Source of the DNA: Rhizobium sp. AQ_MP
Lineage (GTDB): Bacteria; Pseudomonadota; Alphaproteobacteria; Rhizobiales; Rhizobiaceae
Length of the DNA stretch: 64,000 nt
Assembly: GCF_014237835.1 (NCBI RefSeq)
Contig: NZ_JACJVI010000005.1
Span: forward strand, 186,001 to 250,000
Reading direction: 5' to 3'
A program made the position numbers and the translations under genes. Below are positions 36,759 through 46,067 of the stretch, one piece after another. The notes under the pieces are model-generated. The model searched no databases, was not told the origin of the DNA, and worked only from the letters and a program-made list of their open reading frames with translations. Positions within the stretch are counted from its first letter, which is position 1, and each line of letters opens with the position of its first letter.

Positions 36759-37811
36759 ATGACCTATACACCCGCCGAGAACCGCTATGAGCGGATGATC
36801 TATAATCGCTGCGGCAAGAGCGGGCTGAAGCTGCCGGCGATCTCGCTCGGCCTCTGGCACAATTTCGGACAGGACACGCCGCATGCGACGAAGCGGGCGA
36901 TCTGCCGCACCGCCTTCGACCTCGGCATCACGCATTTCGATCTCGCCAACAATTACGGCCCGCCGCCCGGCACCGCCGAGGAAGCCTTCGGCGAAATCCT
37001 GCGCACTGACTTTCGTGGCTACCGCGACGAGCTGATCATCTCGTCGAAGGCCGGTTATGGCATGTGGCCCGGTCCTTACGGCGAATGGGGCAGCCGCAAG
37101 TATATCATCGCCTCCTGCGACCAGAGCCTGAAGCGCATGGGCCTCGACTATGTCGACATCTTCTATTCGCACCGCTTCGACCCGGATACGCCGCTTGAGG
37201 AAACCTGCGGCGCGCTCGATCACATCGTGCGGTCGGGCAGGGCACAGTATGTCGGTATCTCCTCCTACAATTCGAAGCGCACCCGCGAGGCCTATGAGAT
37301 CCTGAAAAGCCTCGGCACTCCGCTTCTCATCCACCAGCCCAGCTATTCGATGATCAATCGCTGGATCGAGGAAGACGGGCTGATCGACACGCTCGAAGAG
37401 CTCGGCGTCGGCTCGATCGTCTTCTCGCCGCTCGCGCAGGGGATGCTGACTTCGAAATATCTGAACGGCATTCCGGAAGGCACCCGCGCGAGCCAAGACA
37501 AGTCGCTCGACCCGGGCTTCCTCAATGAGCGCAATCTCGAAAACATCCGTGGCCTCAACCGTATCGCCGAGAAGCGCGGCCAGACGCTGGCGCAGATGGC
37601 GCTTGCTTGGGTGCTGCGCGGCAAGCGCATCACCACGGCGCTGATCGGCGCATCCAAGCCCTCGCAGGTCGAGGATTGCGTCAAGGCGATCGAGACGCCC
37701 GATTTCACGGCGGAAGAACTCGCAGAAATCGACGTCTTCGCCAAGGACGCCGATATCAACCTGTGGGCGGCCTCAGCCGAACGCAAGGGCCCGCCGCGAA
37801 AGAAGAAGTAA
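36759..37811 (+). CDS. Aldo-keto reductase (YghZ/MgrA-like)
   Basis: A 350-residue NADPH-dependent reductase. The start MTYTPAENRYERM at 36759 follows GGGAGAG; the open frame upstream is only the repeat. The catalytic Asp and Tyr lie in FDLANNYGPPPGTAEE and the Lys in ISSKAGYGMWPG. GSRKYIIASCDQSLKRMGLDY continues the family pattern, close to L-glyceraldehyde-3-phosphate reductase-type enzymes. Exact 49-bp inverted repeats flank the gene at a distance. Confidence 0.88.
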   Translation: MTYTPAENRYERMIYNRCGKSGLKLPAISLGLWHNFGQDTPHATKRAICRTAFDLGITHFDLANNYGPPPGTAEEAFGEILRTDFRGYRDELIISSKAGYGMWPGPYGEWGSRKYIIASCDQSLKRMGLDYVDIFYSHRFDPDTPLEETCGALDHIVRSGRAQYVGISSYNSKRTREAYEILKSLGTPLLIHQPSYSMINRWIEEDGLIDTLEELGVGSIVFSPLAQGMLTSKYLNGIPEGTRASQDKSLDPGFLNERNLENIRGLNRIAEKRGQTLAQMALAWVLRGKRITTALIGASKPSQVEDCVKAIETPDFTAEELAEIDVFAKDADINLWAASAERKGPPRKKK

Positions 37812-37817
37812 CGAAAA

Positions 37818-38030
37818 CCCTCCCCTTGAGGGGGAGGGTCGGAGCGTAGCTCCGGGGAGGGGTGACGTGGAAGAGTTTAGCGTCGAATGGAGATGCCAAA
37901 CTCGCATGGTTCACCCCCACCCGCCGCTTCGCGGCGACCTCCCCCCTCAAGGGGGAGGTGGCACAGCGGCCGCCGTCTCCGCCTTCTCCCCGCCTGCGGG
38001 GAGAAGGTCCCGGCAGGGGGATGAGGGGCA
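37818..38030. repeat. Composite mirror-image repeat plus palindromic half-element
   Basis: From 37818 to 37961 two arms of about 50 bp face each other. The left arm begins CCCTCCCCTTGAGGGGGAGG; the right arm ends with the inverted equivalent (CTCAAGGGGGAGGTGG). Each arm itself contains two hairpins. The centre holds GAGTTTAGC...GCCAAACTC, another inverted pair. A second copy of the composite lies at 60382-60517. The following 37982-38030 is the exact inverted copy of 36604-36652. Confidence 0.85.
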
Positions 38031-38072
38031 TCTTTCACGTAAAATCAGCCATCAGGCAGGAGGAAACACACC

Positions 38073-39680
38073 ATGATCATCAACCCCATCCTGCCGGGCT
38101 TCAATCCGGACCCGTCGATCTGCCGCGTGGGCGACGACTATTACATCGCCACCTCCACCTTCGAATGGTATCCGGGCGTGCAGATCCACCATTCTCGCGA
38201 CCTCGCGAACTGGGAGCTTGTGACCCGACCGCTCAATCGAGCAAGCCAGCTCGACATGCGCGGCAATCCCGATAGCGGCGGCGTCTGGGCGCCGTGTTTG
38301 TCCTATGCCGACGGGCTGTTCTGGCTGGTCTATACCGACGTCAAGCGCTTCGAGGGCTCGTTCAAGGACGCGCATAACTACATCGTCACGGCGCCTTCCA
38401 TCGAAGGCCCTTGGTCGGACCCGATCTACGTCAATTCCTCCGGCTTCGACCCCTCGCTCTTCCATGATGACGACGGCCGCAAGTGGTTTCTCAACATGCA
38501 GTGGAACCACCGCCCCGAGGCGCGCAACACCATCGGCCATGCCAAGTTCGACGGCATCCTGCTGCAGGAATGGGATCCGAAGACGCAAAAGCTCACCGGC
38601 CCGATCAGGAATATCTTCGAGGGCAGCAAACAGGGGCTTGTCGAAGGCCCGCATCTCTTCAAGCGCAATGGCTGGTATTATTTGACCACCGCCGAAGGCG
38701 GCACCGGCTACGACCATGTCGTGACCATGGCACGCTCCCGCGCGATCGAGGGTCCTTACGAGATGCATCCGGACACGCATCTCATCACCTCGAAGGACAA
38801 CCCGGAAGCCGTGCTGCAACGCGCCGGCCATGGGCAATATGTGGAGACGCCGGACGGTCAGGTCTACCATACCCATCTCTGCGGCCGCCCCATGGCCCCG
38901 AAGCGCCGCTGCACGCTCGGCCGCGAAACGGGCCTGCAGAAATGCGTCTGGAAGGAGGATGGCTGGCTCTATCTCGAGCAGGGCGGCGTGGTGCCCGCGG
39001 TTGCAGTCCCGACGCCCAATGGCGCCACGAAACGCGAGGAACCGGCTGAGATCGTCAGAACCTTCGACAGCGCAGACTTACCGAAAGAATTTCAGTGGCT
39101 GCGCACGCCGCAGCCGGAGCGCCTGCTCAGTCTGAGCGAGCGGGCAGGGCGCCTGCGCCTCTTCGGGCGCGAGAGCATCGGGTCCTGGTTCGAGCAGTCG
39201 CTCATTGCTCGTCGCCAGGAGCATCATCGCTTCCGTGCCGAGACGCGGCTTGAATTTGCGCCAGAAACCTATCAGCAGGTGGCTGGCCTCACCCATTACT
39301 ACAACCGCTACAAGTTCCACGCCCTGGGTGTCTCGACAGACGAAAAACTGGGCCGCTCGCTGATCATCCTGTCCTGCCCGGGCGACTACCCCTCCGGCAA
39401 TCTGACCTTCCCGATCGGCATGGGCCAGTCGATCCCCGAGGGCGCGATCGATCTCGCCATGGAGATCACCGACAATGACCTACAATTTTTCTGGCGGGTG
39501 GCAGGCGAGGGCGCTTGGCAGGCCGTCGGCCCTGTCCTTGACGCCGGGGTCGTCTCCGACGAGGGCGGTTTCGGCGAGCACGGCTCGTTTACCGGCGCCT
39601 TTGCCGGCATGTTCTGCTTTGACATCACGGGACGCGGCAAGGCAGCGGATTTCGAGCGGTTCGTCTATCGGCGCGGGTGA
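38073..39680 (+). CDS. Glycoside hydrolase family 43, probable beta-xylosidase
   Basis: A 535-residue cytoplasmic enzyme without signal peptide, behind CAGGAGGAAA. The GH43 residues are visible: Asp in PGFNPDPSICRVGDDYY (general base), Asp in SSGFDPSLFHDDDG and Glu in GLVEGPHLFKRNGWYYL (general acid). The C-terminal beta-sandwich (about residues 330-535) is that of GH43 beta-xylosidases of about 535 residues. It would remove xylose, or arabinose, from imported oligosaccharides. Confidence 0.9.
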   Translation: MIINPILPGFNPDPSICRVGDDYYIATSTFEWYPGVQIHHSRDLANWELVTRPLNRASQLDMRGNPDSGGVWAPCLSYADGLFWLVYTDVKRFEGSFKDAHNYIVTAPSIEGPWSDPIYVNSSGFDPSLFHDDDGRKWFLNMQWNHRPEARNTIGHAKFDGILLQEWDPKTQKLTGPIRNIFEGSKQGLVEGPHLFKRNGWYYLTTAEGGTGYDHVVTMARSRAIEGPYEMHPDTHLITSKDNPEAVLQRAGHGQYVETPDGQVYHTHLCGRPMAPKRRCTLGRETGLQKCVWKEDGWLYLEQGGVVPAVAVPTPNGATKREEPAEIVRTFDSADLPKEFQWLRTPQPERLLSLSERAGRLRLFGRESIGSWFEQSLIARRQEHHRFRAETRLEFAPETYQQVAGLTHYYNRYKFHALGVSTDEKLGRSLIILSCPGDYPSGNLTFPIGMGQSIPEGAIDLAMEITDNDLQFFWRVAGEGAWQAVGPVLDAGVVSDEGGFGEHGSFTGAFAGMFCFDITGRGKAADFERFVYRRG

Positions 39681-39705
39681 GGGGCACACGCCGGTTTCAC
39701 CCATC

Positions 39706-39790
39706 GTCATCCTCGGGTTTGTCCCGAGGATCTACTCACGTTGCAGTCAATTCAAAGGTAGCGGATGCTCGGGACAAGCCCGAGCATGAC
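39706..39790. repeat. Inverted repeat element of the GTCATCCTCGGG type
   Basis: Arms 39706-39732 and 39764-39790 match as inverted copies at 24 of 27 positions, and each contains its own small hairpin (CTCGGG..TTGTCCCGAG). A single related half is visible at about 61515-61539. It lies between convergent genes and could also act as a bidirectional terminator. Confidence 0.75.
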
Positions 39791-39807
39791 GACGTTTGTG
39801 GATCAAG

Positions 39808-40641
39808 TCACCCCAGCCTTTCCGCATGCCACTTCAGATGATCCTCCATGAAGGTCGAGATGAAGTAGTAGGAATGGTCGTAGCGCTCATGCATGCGCAG
39901 CGTCAGGCCGATATCGGTCCCCTTCACCGCCTCCTCGAATTTCCAGGGAGCAAGGCCCGTCTCCAGGAAGCTGTCCGCCTTGCCCTGGTCGATCAGGAAT
40001 TCCGGGAAGCGGGCGCCGTCTTCCACCAGCGCGCAGGCATCGTATTCCCGCCACTTCACGCGGTCAGAGCCGAGATACTTTTCAAACGCATCCTGCGTCC
40101 AGTCGGCGGTCAGTGGATTGACGATCGGTGCGAAGGCCGAGCAGCTCTTGAAGCGCTCAGGGTTCTTCAGCGCAATCGTCATGGCACCATGGCCGCCCAT
40201 GGAATGGCCGAAAATGGCCTGGCGGTGCATGTCTGCGCGGAACTGTTCAGTGATCAGGGCAGGCAATTCCTCCGTGATGTAGGAATACATCTGGTAATGC
40301 TCGGCCCAGGGCTTTTCCGTGGCATTCAGATACATGCCCGCACCCTTGCCCATCTTCCAGTTGGTGAGTTCGTCGGCCACGTCATTGCCGCGCGGGCTCG
40401 TATCCGGGCAGACGACGATCAGGCCGAGCTCGGCGGCCATTCGGCGGTATTCGCCCTTTTCCATGACATTGGCATGGGTGCAGGTCAGGCCCGAGAGATA
40501 CCAGAGCACCGGCCGCTTTTCGGTTGTCGCCTGGGGCGGTACGAAGACGGCGAAGGTCATCTCGGTGCCGGTCGCTTCCGACTGGTGCGAGAAGACGCCC
40601 TGCATGCCGCCGAAGGCGGTGTTCTGGGAGAGGATGTTCAT
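39808..40641 (-). CDS. fghA: S-formylglutathione hydrolase
   Basis: A 277-residue alpha/beta-hydrolase (esterase D family). The nucleophile Ser lies in IFGHSMGGHGAM, and LWYLSGLTCTHANVMEKGEYRR is the family signature region. It hydrolyses S-formylglutathione to formate and glutathione. The ATG at 40641 has AAGGA at good distance; an ATG at 40662 is also possible. It works after frmA, which lies upstream on the same strand with two genes between. Confidence 0.93.
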   Translation of the reverse strand: MNILSQNTAFGGMQGVFSHQSEATGTEMTFAVFVPPQATTEKRPVLWYLSGLTCTHANVMEKGEYRRMAAELGLIVVCPDTSPRGNDVADELTNWKMGKGAGMYLNATEKPWAEHYQMYSYITEELPALITEQFRADMHRQAIFGHSMGGHGAMTIALKNPERFKSCSAFAPIVNPLTADWTQDAFEKYLGSDRVKWREYDACALVEDGARFPEFLIDQGKADSFLETGLAPWKFEEAVKGTDIGLTLRMHERYDHSYYFISTFMEDHLKWHAERLG

Positions 40642-40673
40642 GGAGATCTGTCCTTGTTTCATGCCCAAGGGGC

Positions 40674-41120
40674 TTATTTCTTCACTCGACGACACAGCCG
40701 GTCGAGCGTTTCTAGGAAGGCTGAGCGGTCGCGCGGCGAAAAGGCGGCATTGTAGCCCTTGCTCTCGCCGGTCTCGCGGAGATGTGCCCCAAGGTCGCGC
40801 ATGGCCGTCGCCATGCCGATATTGGCCGTGTCGAAGATCCGGCCCGTCGGCCCTGTGACCAACGCACCGGCGGCCACGCATCGACCGGCGAGCGGCACAT
40901 CGGCGGTGACCACGATGTCACCTTCGCCGCAGCGCTCGGCAATCCAGTCGTCGGCCGCATCGAAGGCGCCTGACACGATGACATTCTTGACCATCGGGTC
41001 ACGCGAAGGGCGAAGGCCGGAATTGGCGACGAATGTCACCGGCAGATCATGCCGTTCGGCAACCTTCAGGATCTCCGGTTTCACCGGACAGGCATCGGCA
41101 TCGACATAGATTTCGGGCAT
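40674..41120 (-). CDS. UPF0178 (YaiI/YqxD) family protein
   Basis: A 148-residue protein with the family N-terminus IYVDADACPVKPEI and the acidic residues of a PIN/NYN-like nuclease fold (DIVVTADVPLAGR). The biochemical function of the family is not established. It ends 32 bp before the fghA start and follows the GNAT gene by 3 bp, so it is carried in the formaldehyde-oxidation operon. Confidence 0.88.
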   Translation of the reverse strand: MPEIYVDADACPVKPEILKVAERHDLPVTFVANSGLRPSRDPMVKNVIVSGAFDAADDWIAERCGEGDIVVTADVPLAGRCVAAGALVTGPTGRIFDTANIGMATAMRDLGAHLRETGESKGYNAAFSPRDRSAFLETLDRLCRRVKK

Positions 41121-41123
41121 CGG

Positions 41124-41576
41124 CTATCCTTTCCGCAGCATATCCACATGCGGAATCCCATCCTCCAGATACTCCTCAGAGATCACCTCAAACCCTAGCG
41201 ATCCATAGAATTTCTGCAGATGGCTCTGCGCCGAAATCTCGATCGGTTCACCCGGATAACGTCTCTCCACTTCGGCAATTGCCTCGCGCATCAGCGAGTC
41301 GCCCAGCCGCTTGCCGCGATGGTTGGGCGAGACCGCCACGCGTCCGATCCGCGGGTGCTGCTCCGGTGTCGGACGCCAGAGCCTCGCGCAGGCCAAGAGT
41401 TCGCCATCCTGCAGCAGCCGCAGATGCAGGCAGTCCTTGTCGTTGCCGTCGAGTTCCGGATAGGGGCAATGCTGCTCGACGACGAAGACGTCGACGCGCA
41501 GCTTCAGCATGTCGTAGAGGTCTGCGGCGGAGAACTCGTCGAGCCTCCGCACGTCGACAGTGTAAGGCACAGGCAT
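41124..41576 (-). CDS. GNAT acetyltransferase, ElaA family
   Basis: A 150-residue acetyltransferase. LKLRVDVFVVEQHCPYPELDG is the ElaA-type N-terminal motif and IGRVAVSPNHRGKRLGDSLM binds acetyl-CoA. The start at 41576 overlaps the frmA stop by one base (TGATG), so it is translationally coupled to frmA. The substrate is unknown. Confidence 0.88.
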   Translation of the reverse strand: MPVPYTVDVRRLDEFSAADLYDMLKLRVDVFVVEQHCPYPELDGNDKDCLHLRLLQDGELLACARLWRPTPEQHPRIGRVAVSPNHRGKRLGDSLMREAIAEVERRYPGEPIEISAQSHLQKFYGSLGFEVISEEYLEDGIPHVDMLRKG

Positions 41577-42703
41577 CAATAGACCACGACGCCGCGGATC
41601 GATTCACCCTTGTGCATCATGTCGAAGCCCTTGTTGATGTCCTCGAGCGGCATGGTGTGGGTGATCATCGGATCGATCTGGATCTTGCCTTCCATGTACC
41701 AGTCGACGATCTTCGGCACGTCGGTGCGTCCGCGTGCGCCACCGAAAGCGGTGCCCATCCACTGGCGACCGGTGACGAGCTGGAAGGGACGGGTTGAAAT
41801 CTCCTGGCCGGCACCGGCCACACCGATGATAACAGACTTGCCCCAGCCGCGATGCGCCGATTCGAGTGCCTGTCGCATGACCTTGGTATTGCCGGTGCAG
41901 TCGAAAGTGTAGTCGGCGCCGCCGATCAGGTCACCATTGCGCTTCGTCATGTTGACGAGATAGGGAACGATGTCGTCGCCGACTTCCTTCGGATTGACGA
42001 AATGCGTCATGCCGAATTTCTCGCCCCATGCCTTGCGGTCCGGATTGATGTCGACGCCGATGATCATGTCGGCACCCGCCAGGCGAAGACCCTGCAGCAC
42101 GTTCAGACCAATGCCGCCGAGACCGAAGACGATGGCCGTCGAGCCGATCTCAACCTTGGCCGTGTTGATCACGGCGCCAACGCCGGTCGTCACACCGCAG
42201 CCGATATAGCAGATCTTGTCGAAGGGCGCCTCGGGATTGACCTTGGCCACAGCGATTTCCGGCAGGACCGTGTAATTGGCGAAAGTCGAGCAGCCCATGT
42301 AGTGGTGGATCTTGTCCTTGCCAATCGAGAAGCGGCTTGTCCCATCCGGCATTAGGCCCTGGCCCTGGGTCGAGCGGATCGCCGTGCACAGGTTGGTCTT
42401 GCGGGAAAGGCAGGAATAGCATTCGCGGCATTCCGGCGTGTAGAGCGGAATGACGTGATCGCCCTTCTTCACCGAGGTGACGCCCGGGCCGACATCGACG
42501 ACAATGCCTGCACCCTCATGGCCGAGGATCGCCGGAAACAGACCTTCCGGATCGGCGCCCGAAAGCGTGAAATCGTCGGTGTGGCAGATGCCGGTGGCCT
42601 TGACCTCGATCAGCACTTCGCCGGCGCGCGGGCCTTCGAGCTGAACGGTCATGACCTCAAGCGGCTTTCCAGCCTGCACGGCAACGGCGGCGCGAACATC
42701 CAT
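41576..42703 (-). CDS. frmA: S-(hydroxymethyl)glutathione dehydrogenase / class III alcohol dehydrogenase
   Basis: A 375-residue zinc enzyme, start [16 protein letters not shown]. The catalytic zinc ligands lie in [10 protein letters not shown] and GHEGAG, and the structural zinc lobe in [28 protein letters not shown] binds NAD. It oxidises the glutathione adduct of formaldehyde to S-formylglutathione, the substrate of fghA downstream. It may also reduce S-nitrosoglutathione, as known for the family. Confidence 0.95.
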   Translation of the reverse strand: MDVRAAVAVQAGKPLEVMTVQLEGPRAGEVLIEVKATGICHTDDFTLSGADPEGLFPAILGHEGAGIVVDVGPGVTSVKKGDHVIPLYTPECRECYSCLSRKTNLCTAIRSTQGQGLMPDGTSRFSIGKDKIHHYMGCSTFANYTVLPEIAVAKVNPEAPFDKICYIGCGVTTGVGAVINTAKVEIGSTAIVFGLGGIGLNVLQGLRLAGADMIIGVDINPDRKAWGEKFGMTHFVNPKEVGDDIVPYLVNMTKRNGDLIGGADYTFDCTGNTKVMRQALESAHRGWGKSVIIGVAGAGQEISTRPFQLVTGRQWMGTAFGGARGRTDVPKIVDWYMEGKIQIDPMITHTMPLEDINKGFDMMHKGESIRGVVVY

Positions 42704-42804
42704 GGTTTTTCTCCCTGACAAATCGTTGGCGGCGACTTTGGCACGGCAGCACCATCGGGCTCAAGAGCTCGCGCCAAATTTCTCAAAAGTCTGATTTTTA
42801 TTGC

Positions 42805-43422
42805 CTATTTGGTTCGGATCGCGGGGAAATGCGGTGCTGCTTCCGGCCGCAACCTGCCTGTCAGCCGGGGATCCTGGAAGAGTTCGACCAGGCGCTTGTA
42901 CACCGTGAAGCCGGAGCGCTGGTAGAAGGCCAGTGCTGCCGGATGATCGAGATGGCAGGTATGCACCCAGAAGCGCGTAATCGGCTTCGCCCAGGCCGTC
43001 TCGATCGCCGCATTCATCAGGATTCGCCCGGCGCCGGCGCCAATGAGGCTCTGGTCCAGGCCGAAGAAGGCCAGCTCGCATTGGCCGGGTTCGCGGAAGT
43101 CGAGCTCCAGCAGCCCGAGCCTCTCGCCATCTCGGGCCATCGTGTAGATTTCGACCAGTGGATCCTCAATGATTGCCTTCAGCGCGTCTTCGGCCATCAC
43201 GGCGCGAGAGACCCAGAGCCAGTCCTCGCCAACCCGGCTATAGAGTGCGCGATAGTCATCGATCGTCGGCTTCGGCCATCGTTCGACCGAAAGTCCTTCC
43301 GCCGGCGGGTTGGGCCGGGGAGCCGGCTTCGCCTTCATTTCAAGGCAGGTGACGATGGTTGCAACCATGTTGTCCGGCACGTCGAAAAAGCCGGCAGCGA
43401 GCGTGTTGTTTTCTGTGTCCAT
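42805..43422 (-). CDS. GNAT acetyltransferase
   Basis: A 205-residue protein, start MDTENNTLAAGFFD. The acetyl-CoA region reads DQSLIGAGAGRILMNAA, and the C-terminal HPAALAFYQRSGFTVYKR is a typical GNAT strand-helix pattern. The first 45 residues are outside the domain. The substrate cannot be inferred. It is separated from frmA by about 100 bp and from the next upstream gene by about 54 bp. Confidence 0.85.
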   Translation of the reverse strand: MDTENNTLAAGFFDVPDNMVATIVTCLEMKAKPAPRPNPPAEGLSVERWPKPTIDDYRALYSRVGEDWLWVSRAVMAEDALKAIIEDPLVEIYTMARDGERLGLLELDFREPGQCELAFFGLDQSLIGAGAGRILMNAAIETAWAKPITRFWVHTCHLDHPAALAFYQRSGFTVYKRLVELFQDPRLTGRLRPEAAPHFPAIRTK

Positions 43423-43476
43423 GCGGCTTTTGGACCGCGACGGCGTGGCTCTGTCAAGCGCGCCTGCTCTCATCAC

Positions 43477-44784
43477 TCACAGGAACAGGCGGTCGCAGGC
43501 GTAAATCACCGCATAGGCATGCATGGCCAGTGCCGCATAATAGCCGAAGCCGGTCATCAGGCGCTCCGACGCGTTCATCGGCAGGAGCGCCTCGCGCGGC
43601 TTCACCGACTTCGTCCGGATCATGCTCAGCAGAATGAAGATGGCGAGCCCTCCGATCAGCATCGGTGCCTGGAGGCCGATCCGCCATCCGACCCAGAGGA
43701 TCACGCCCGTCACGATAAAGCTGGTGATCGCCAGCGCTCTCTGCCCCTCAAAGACCTGGCGCAGAACCTGCCCCCCGTCGAATCGGTAGGTCGGCAGGAG
43801 ATTGAGAAGATTGAAGGCGCCGAGAATGACGAGAAAGACCAGCGCCGGACCATCCATGCCGACCGGGTGCGGGATGCCTGCCACCGACTGATGGGCCGCA
43901 ACCAGGATTGGGACCAGCAGGGCGGAGAAGCCGGCGCCCATCAAGGCGCAGGTCGCGATCTCGAAATGGCTGTTGTAGGGCCGTCCTCCAATGGCGACGC
44001 CTCCGAGAAGCGGCACGAAGATCATCCTGGCGCTCGGGTGACCGAAGGCCCGGTAGGCGACCATGTGTCCGAGTTCATGCAGCAGGATGACCAGAGTGAG
44101 AAAAACGGACATCATCAGGCCGGTCGCCGTCAGGCCGAAGAACGGCCAGAGCATCAGGGTCGAGACGATCACGAGGACCGTCTGCCATGCTGGATGCTCG
44201 AAATGCAGGAGGCTGGAACTGGGCCGCTCCTCGATATGGTCGCGAAGCGAGGCGAGTTCGCGGGCGAGAGCCATGCGTCGGAACAGGTAGAAGGCGAGGC
44301 CGCGATAATTGTCGGTCTGCACGAAGGTTACCCGGCTGCCCAACGGGGTTCGCTCCACCTTCCGGCTCTCGCGATAGCCCTCCCAGAAGGAGGGATCGAG
44401 CGTGCTGTCGCCGATGACCCTGAGATCGCAGGAAAAACTGCCGGTTGCCGTCATCGCGGTCCGGTCGACGATCATGGTTCGACGCGCCGGCTGACCGTAA
44501 CGGTCGAGATGGCGGTAGGCGAACTCCACGAGATCGGGCTTGCCGTCTACGGGGGTGACGGAGATCACATTGGGGTGCCAGGCCGTCTGGTTGCCGGCAG
44601 GGCGTGTGACGTTCCAGACCTCTTCCGGTCTCTCATGCACGAGCCGGCTGACGCGGATCGTTCTGCGTCCCAGCGGTGCCGCCATCAGGAGCCACAGCAG
44701 GCCGAGATTGAAGGCGGCCAGAAACACTGCGGCCTGATGCGTCGCCAAGAACTCTCTCCCGAAGGTGCTGAAATGCAGACCCAA
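43477..44784 (-). CDS. Site-2 protease-like (M50) membrane protein with SRPBCC-like N-terminus
   Basis: A 435-residue membrane protein. After one helix (about residues 18-36), a soluble part of about 140 residues (VSRLVHERPEEVWNVTRPAG ... GSRVTFVQTDNYRGL) looks like a START/SRPBCC lipid-binding fold. Then come several helices with the zinc motif HELGH and the second M50 motif NLLPTYRFDGG. It may be an intramembrane protease, or a zinc membrane protein of that fold. The first codon is TTG and no good ribosome site is seen, so the start is uncertain. Confidence 0.78.
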   Translation of the reverse strand: MGLHFSTFGREFLATHQAAVFLAAFNLGLLWLLMAAPLGRRTIRVSRLVHERPEEVWNVTRPAGNQTAWHPNVISVTPVDGKPDLVEFAYRHLDRYGQPARRTMIVDRTAMTATGSFSCDLRVIGDSTLDPSFWEGYRESRKVERTPLGSRVTFVQTDNYRGLAFYLFRRMALARELASLRDHIEERPSSSLLHFEHPAWQTVLVIVSTLMLWPFFGLTATGLMMSVFLTLVILLHELGHMVAYRAFGHPSARMIFVPLLGGVAIGGRPYNSHFEIATCALMGAGFSALLVPILVAAHQSVAGIPHPVGMDGPALVFLVILGAFNLLNLLPTYRFDGGQVLRQVFEGQRALAITSFIVTGVILWVGWRIGLQAPMLIGGLAIFILLSMIRTKSVKPREALLPMNASERLMTGFGYYAALAMHAYAVIYACDRLFL

Positions 44785-44850
44785 ACTAGGCGAGAGGCGT
44801 TAGAATTTCGTCGACGAAATCGCTAAAATGCCGTGTATCCCAGACTGGCG

Positions 44851-45798
44851 TCAGCCGGCTTCGACAATCTCAGGTTTTGGCGCTGCACGCTTCTGTTCCC
44901 GCCACAGGATGAAGAGGCCGGATCCAACGATGATCAGGATGCCGAGCCATTTCGAAGGGGTCGGGAATTCGTCGAAGAGGACATAGCCGAGTGCGACGGC
45001 CGCGATGATTTCAAAATACTGGAAGGGGGCCAGCACGGACAACGTCGCCATGCGGAAAGCACGCACGACCAGCAGGTGGATGTAGCCCGAGATGGCACCG
45101 AGCAGGATCAACAATCCTAGGCCCAGGGACGATGACGGTAACGAAATCTCAAAGTCAGCCTCGCCGGCTGCCGTTCCCATGAGCAGGGCTGCGCCCATGA
45201 ACAGGGTTCCGCCGATCCCGGCCATGGTCTGCATGGTTATCGGCGTGTCGGCCTCGCCGATCGCACGGTTCAGGAACATGTAGAGCGCATAGAGAAAGGC
45301 GCAGGCGACCGGCAACAACGCCGTTACACCGAAGACCTGGTAGCTCGGCTGAATGACGATCATGGCGCCGCCAAAGCCGACAGCGATTGCCAGCCAGCGG
45401 CGCCAGCCGACTTTCTCCTTGAGGAAGAGTGCCGACATGGCCGTCAGGATGAAGGGCTCAACGAAATAGATGGCGAAGACATCGGCAAGCGGCATGTATT
45501 TGACGGCCATGAAGAACATCAGGCTCGCCGCACCGTGGATGGCGCCGCGAAGGAGGTTCATCCAGGGACGTTTGGCCGAGAAGGCTCGAAGGCCGTTCAG
45601 CGCGATAAGCACCGGCAGGACCGAAGCGAGCTGGAAGAAGAAGCGATAGAAGGTGACCTGGCCCGGCGACATGCCTTCGACCGTCGCCATGTACTTGGCG
45701 ATGGCGTCCATCACCGGGAGCACCAGCATGCAGCCCGCCATCAGGACCATGCCGCGGAGGGGAGTGGAAGAGGCGTTGTTCATGGCGGGGAGACTCAT
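44851..45798 (-). CDS. EamA/DMT-superfamily transporter
   Basis: About 315 residues with ten predicted helices arranged as two EamA repeats, each ending in the usual pattern (IYFVEPFILTAMSALFLKEK and APFQYFEIIAAVALGYVLFDE). The start is taken at 45798 (MSLPAMNN); 45783 is also possible and neither has a clear ribosome site. Likely a metabolite exporter of unknown substrate. Confidence 0.85.
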   Translation of the reverse strand: MSLPAMNNASSTPLRGMVLMAGCMLVLPVMDAIAKYMATVEGMSPGQVTFYRFFFQLASVLPVLIALNGLRAFSAKRPWMNLLRGAIHGAASLMFFMAVKYMPLADVFAIYFVEPFILTAMSALFLKEKVGWRRWLAIAVGFGGAMIVIQPSYQVFGVTALLPVACAFLYALYMFLNRAIGEADTPITMQTMAGIGGTLFMGAALLMGTAAGEADFEISLPSSSLGLGLLILLGAISGYIHLLVVRAFRMATLSVLAPFQYFEIIAAVALGYVLFDEFPTPSKWLGILIIVGSGLFILWREQKRAAPKPEIVEAG

Positions 45799-46067
45799 GC
45801 ATGACGAAGGGCACGGATTGAGCAGACCATGCACGGCGCAGGCGCGTGATCAAGCAAAAGAGATTTGGAACCTTTTCCGACCTTGCGCGTTTTCTGAGCG
45901 TTTGCGCAGCGTCTGCTGGTTTCGGGTGACGGCGGTTTCGCACTTGTCAGTGGCGTCTGCAGAAAGCCCCTCGGTTCTTGTCCGTGCTAAGGTACGTTTA
46001 AGAGCGGAGCGGTTCCTCCCGCCGGTTTCAACGAACCCGGCGGCTCTGAACGATCAGGAGAGCACGC

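Noticed and set aside
42829..44826. Plus-strand open frame of 665 codons opposite the GNAT and M50 genes
   Set aside because: The minus strand encodes recognisable GNAT and HELGH motifs; the plus frame has none and no ribosome site.
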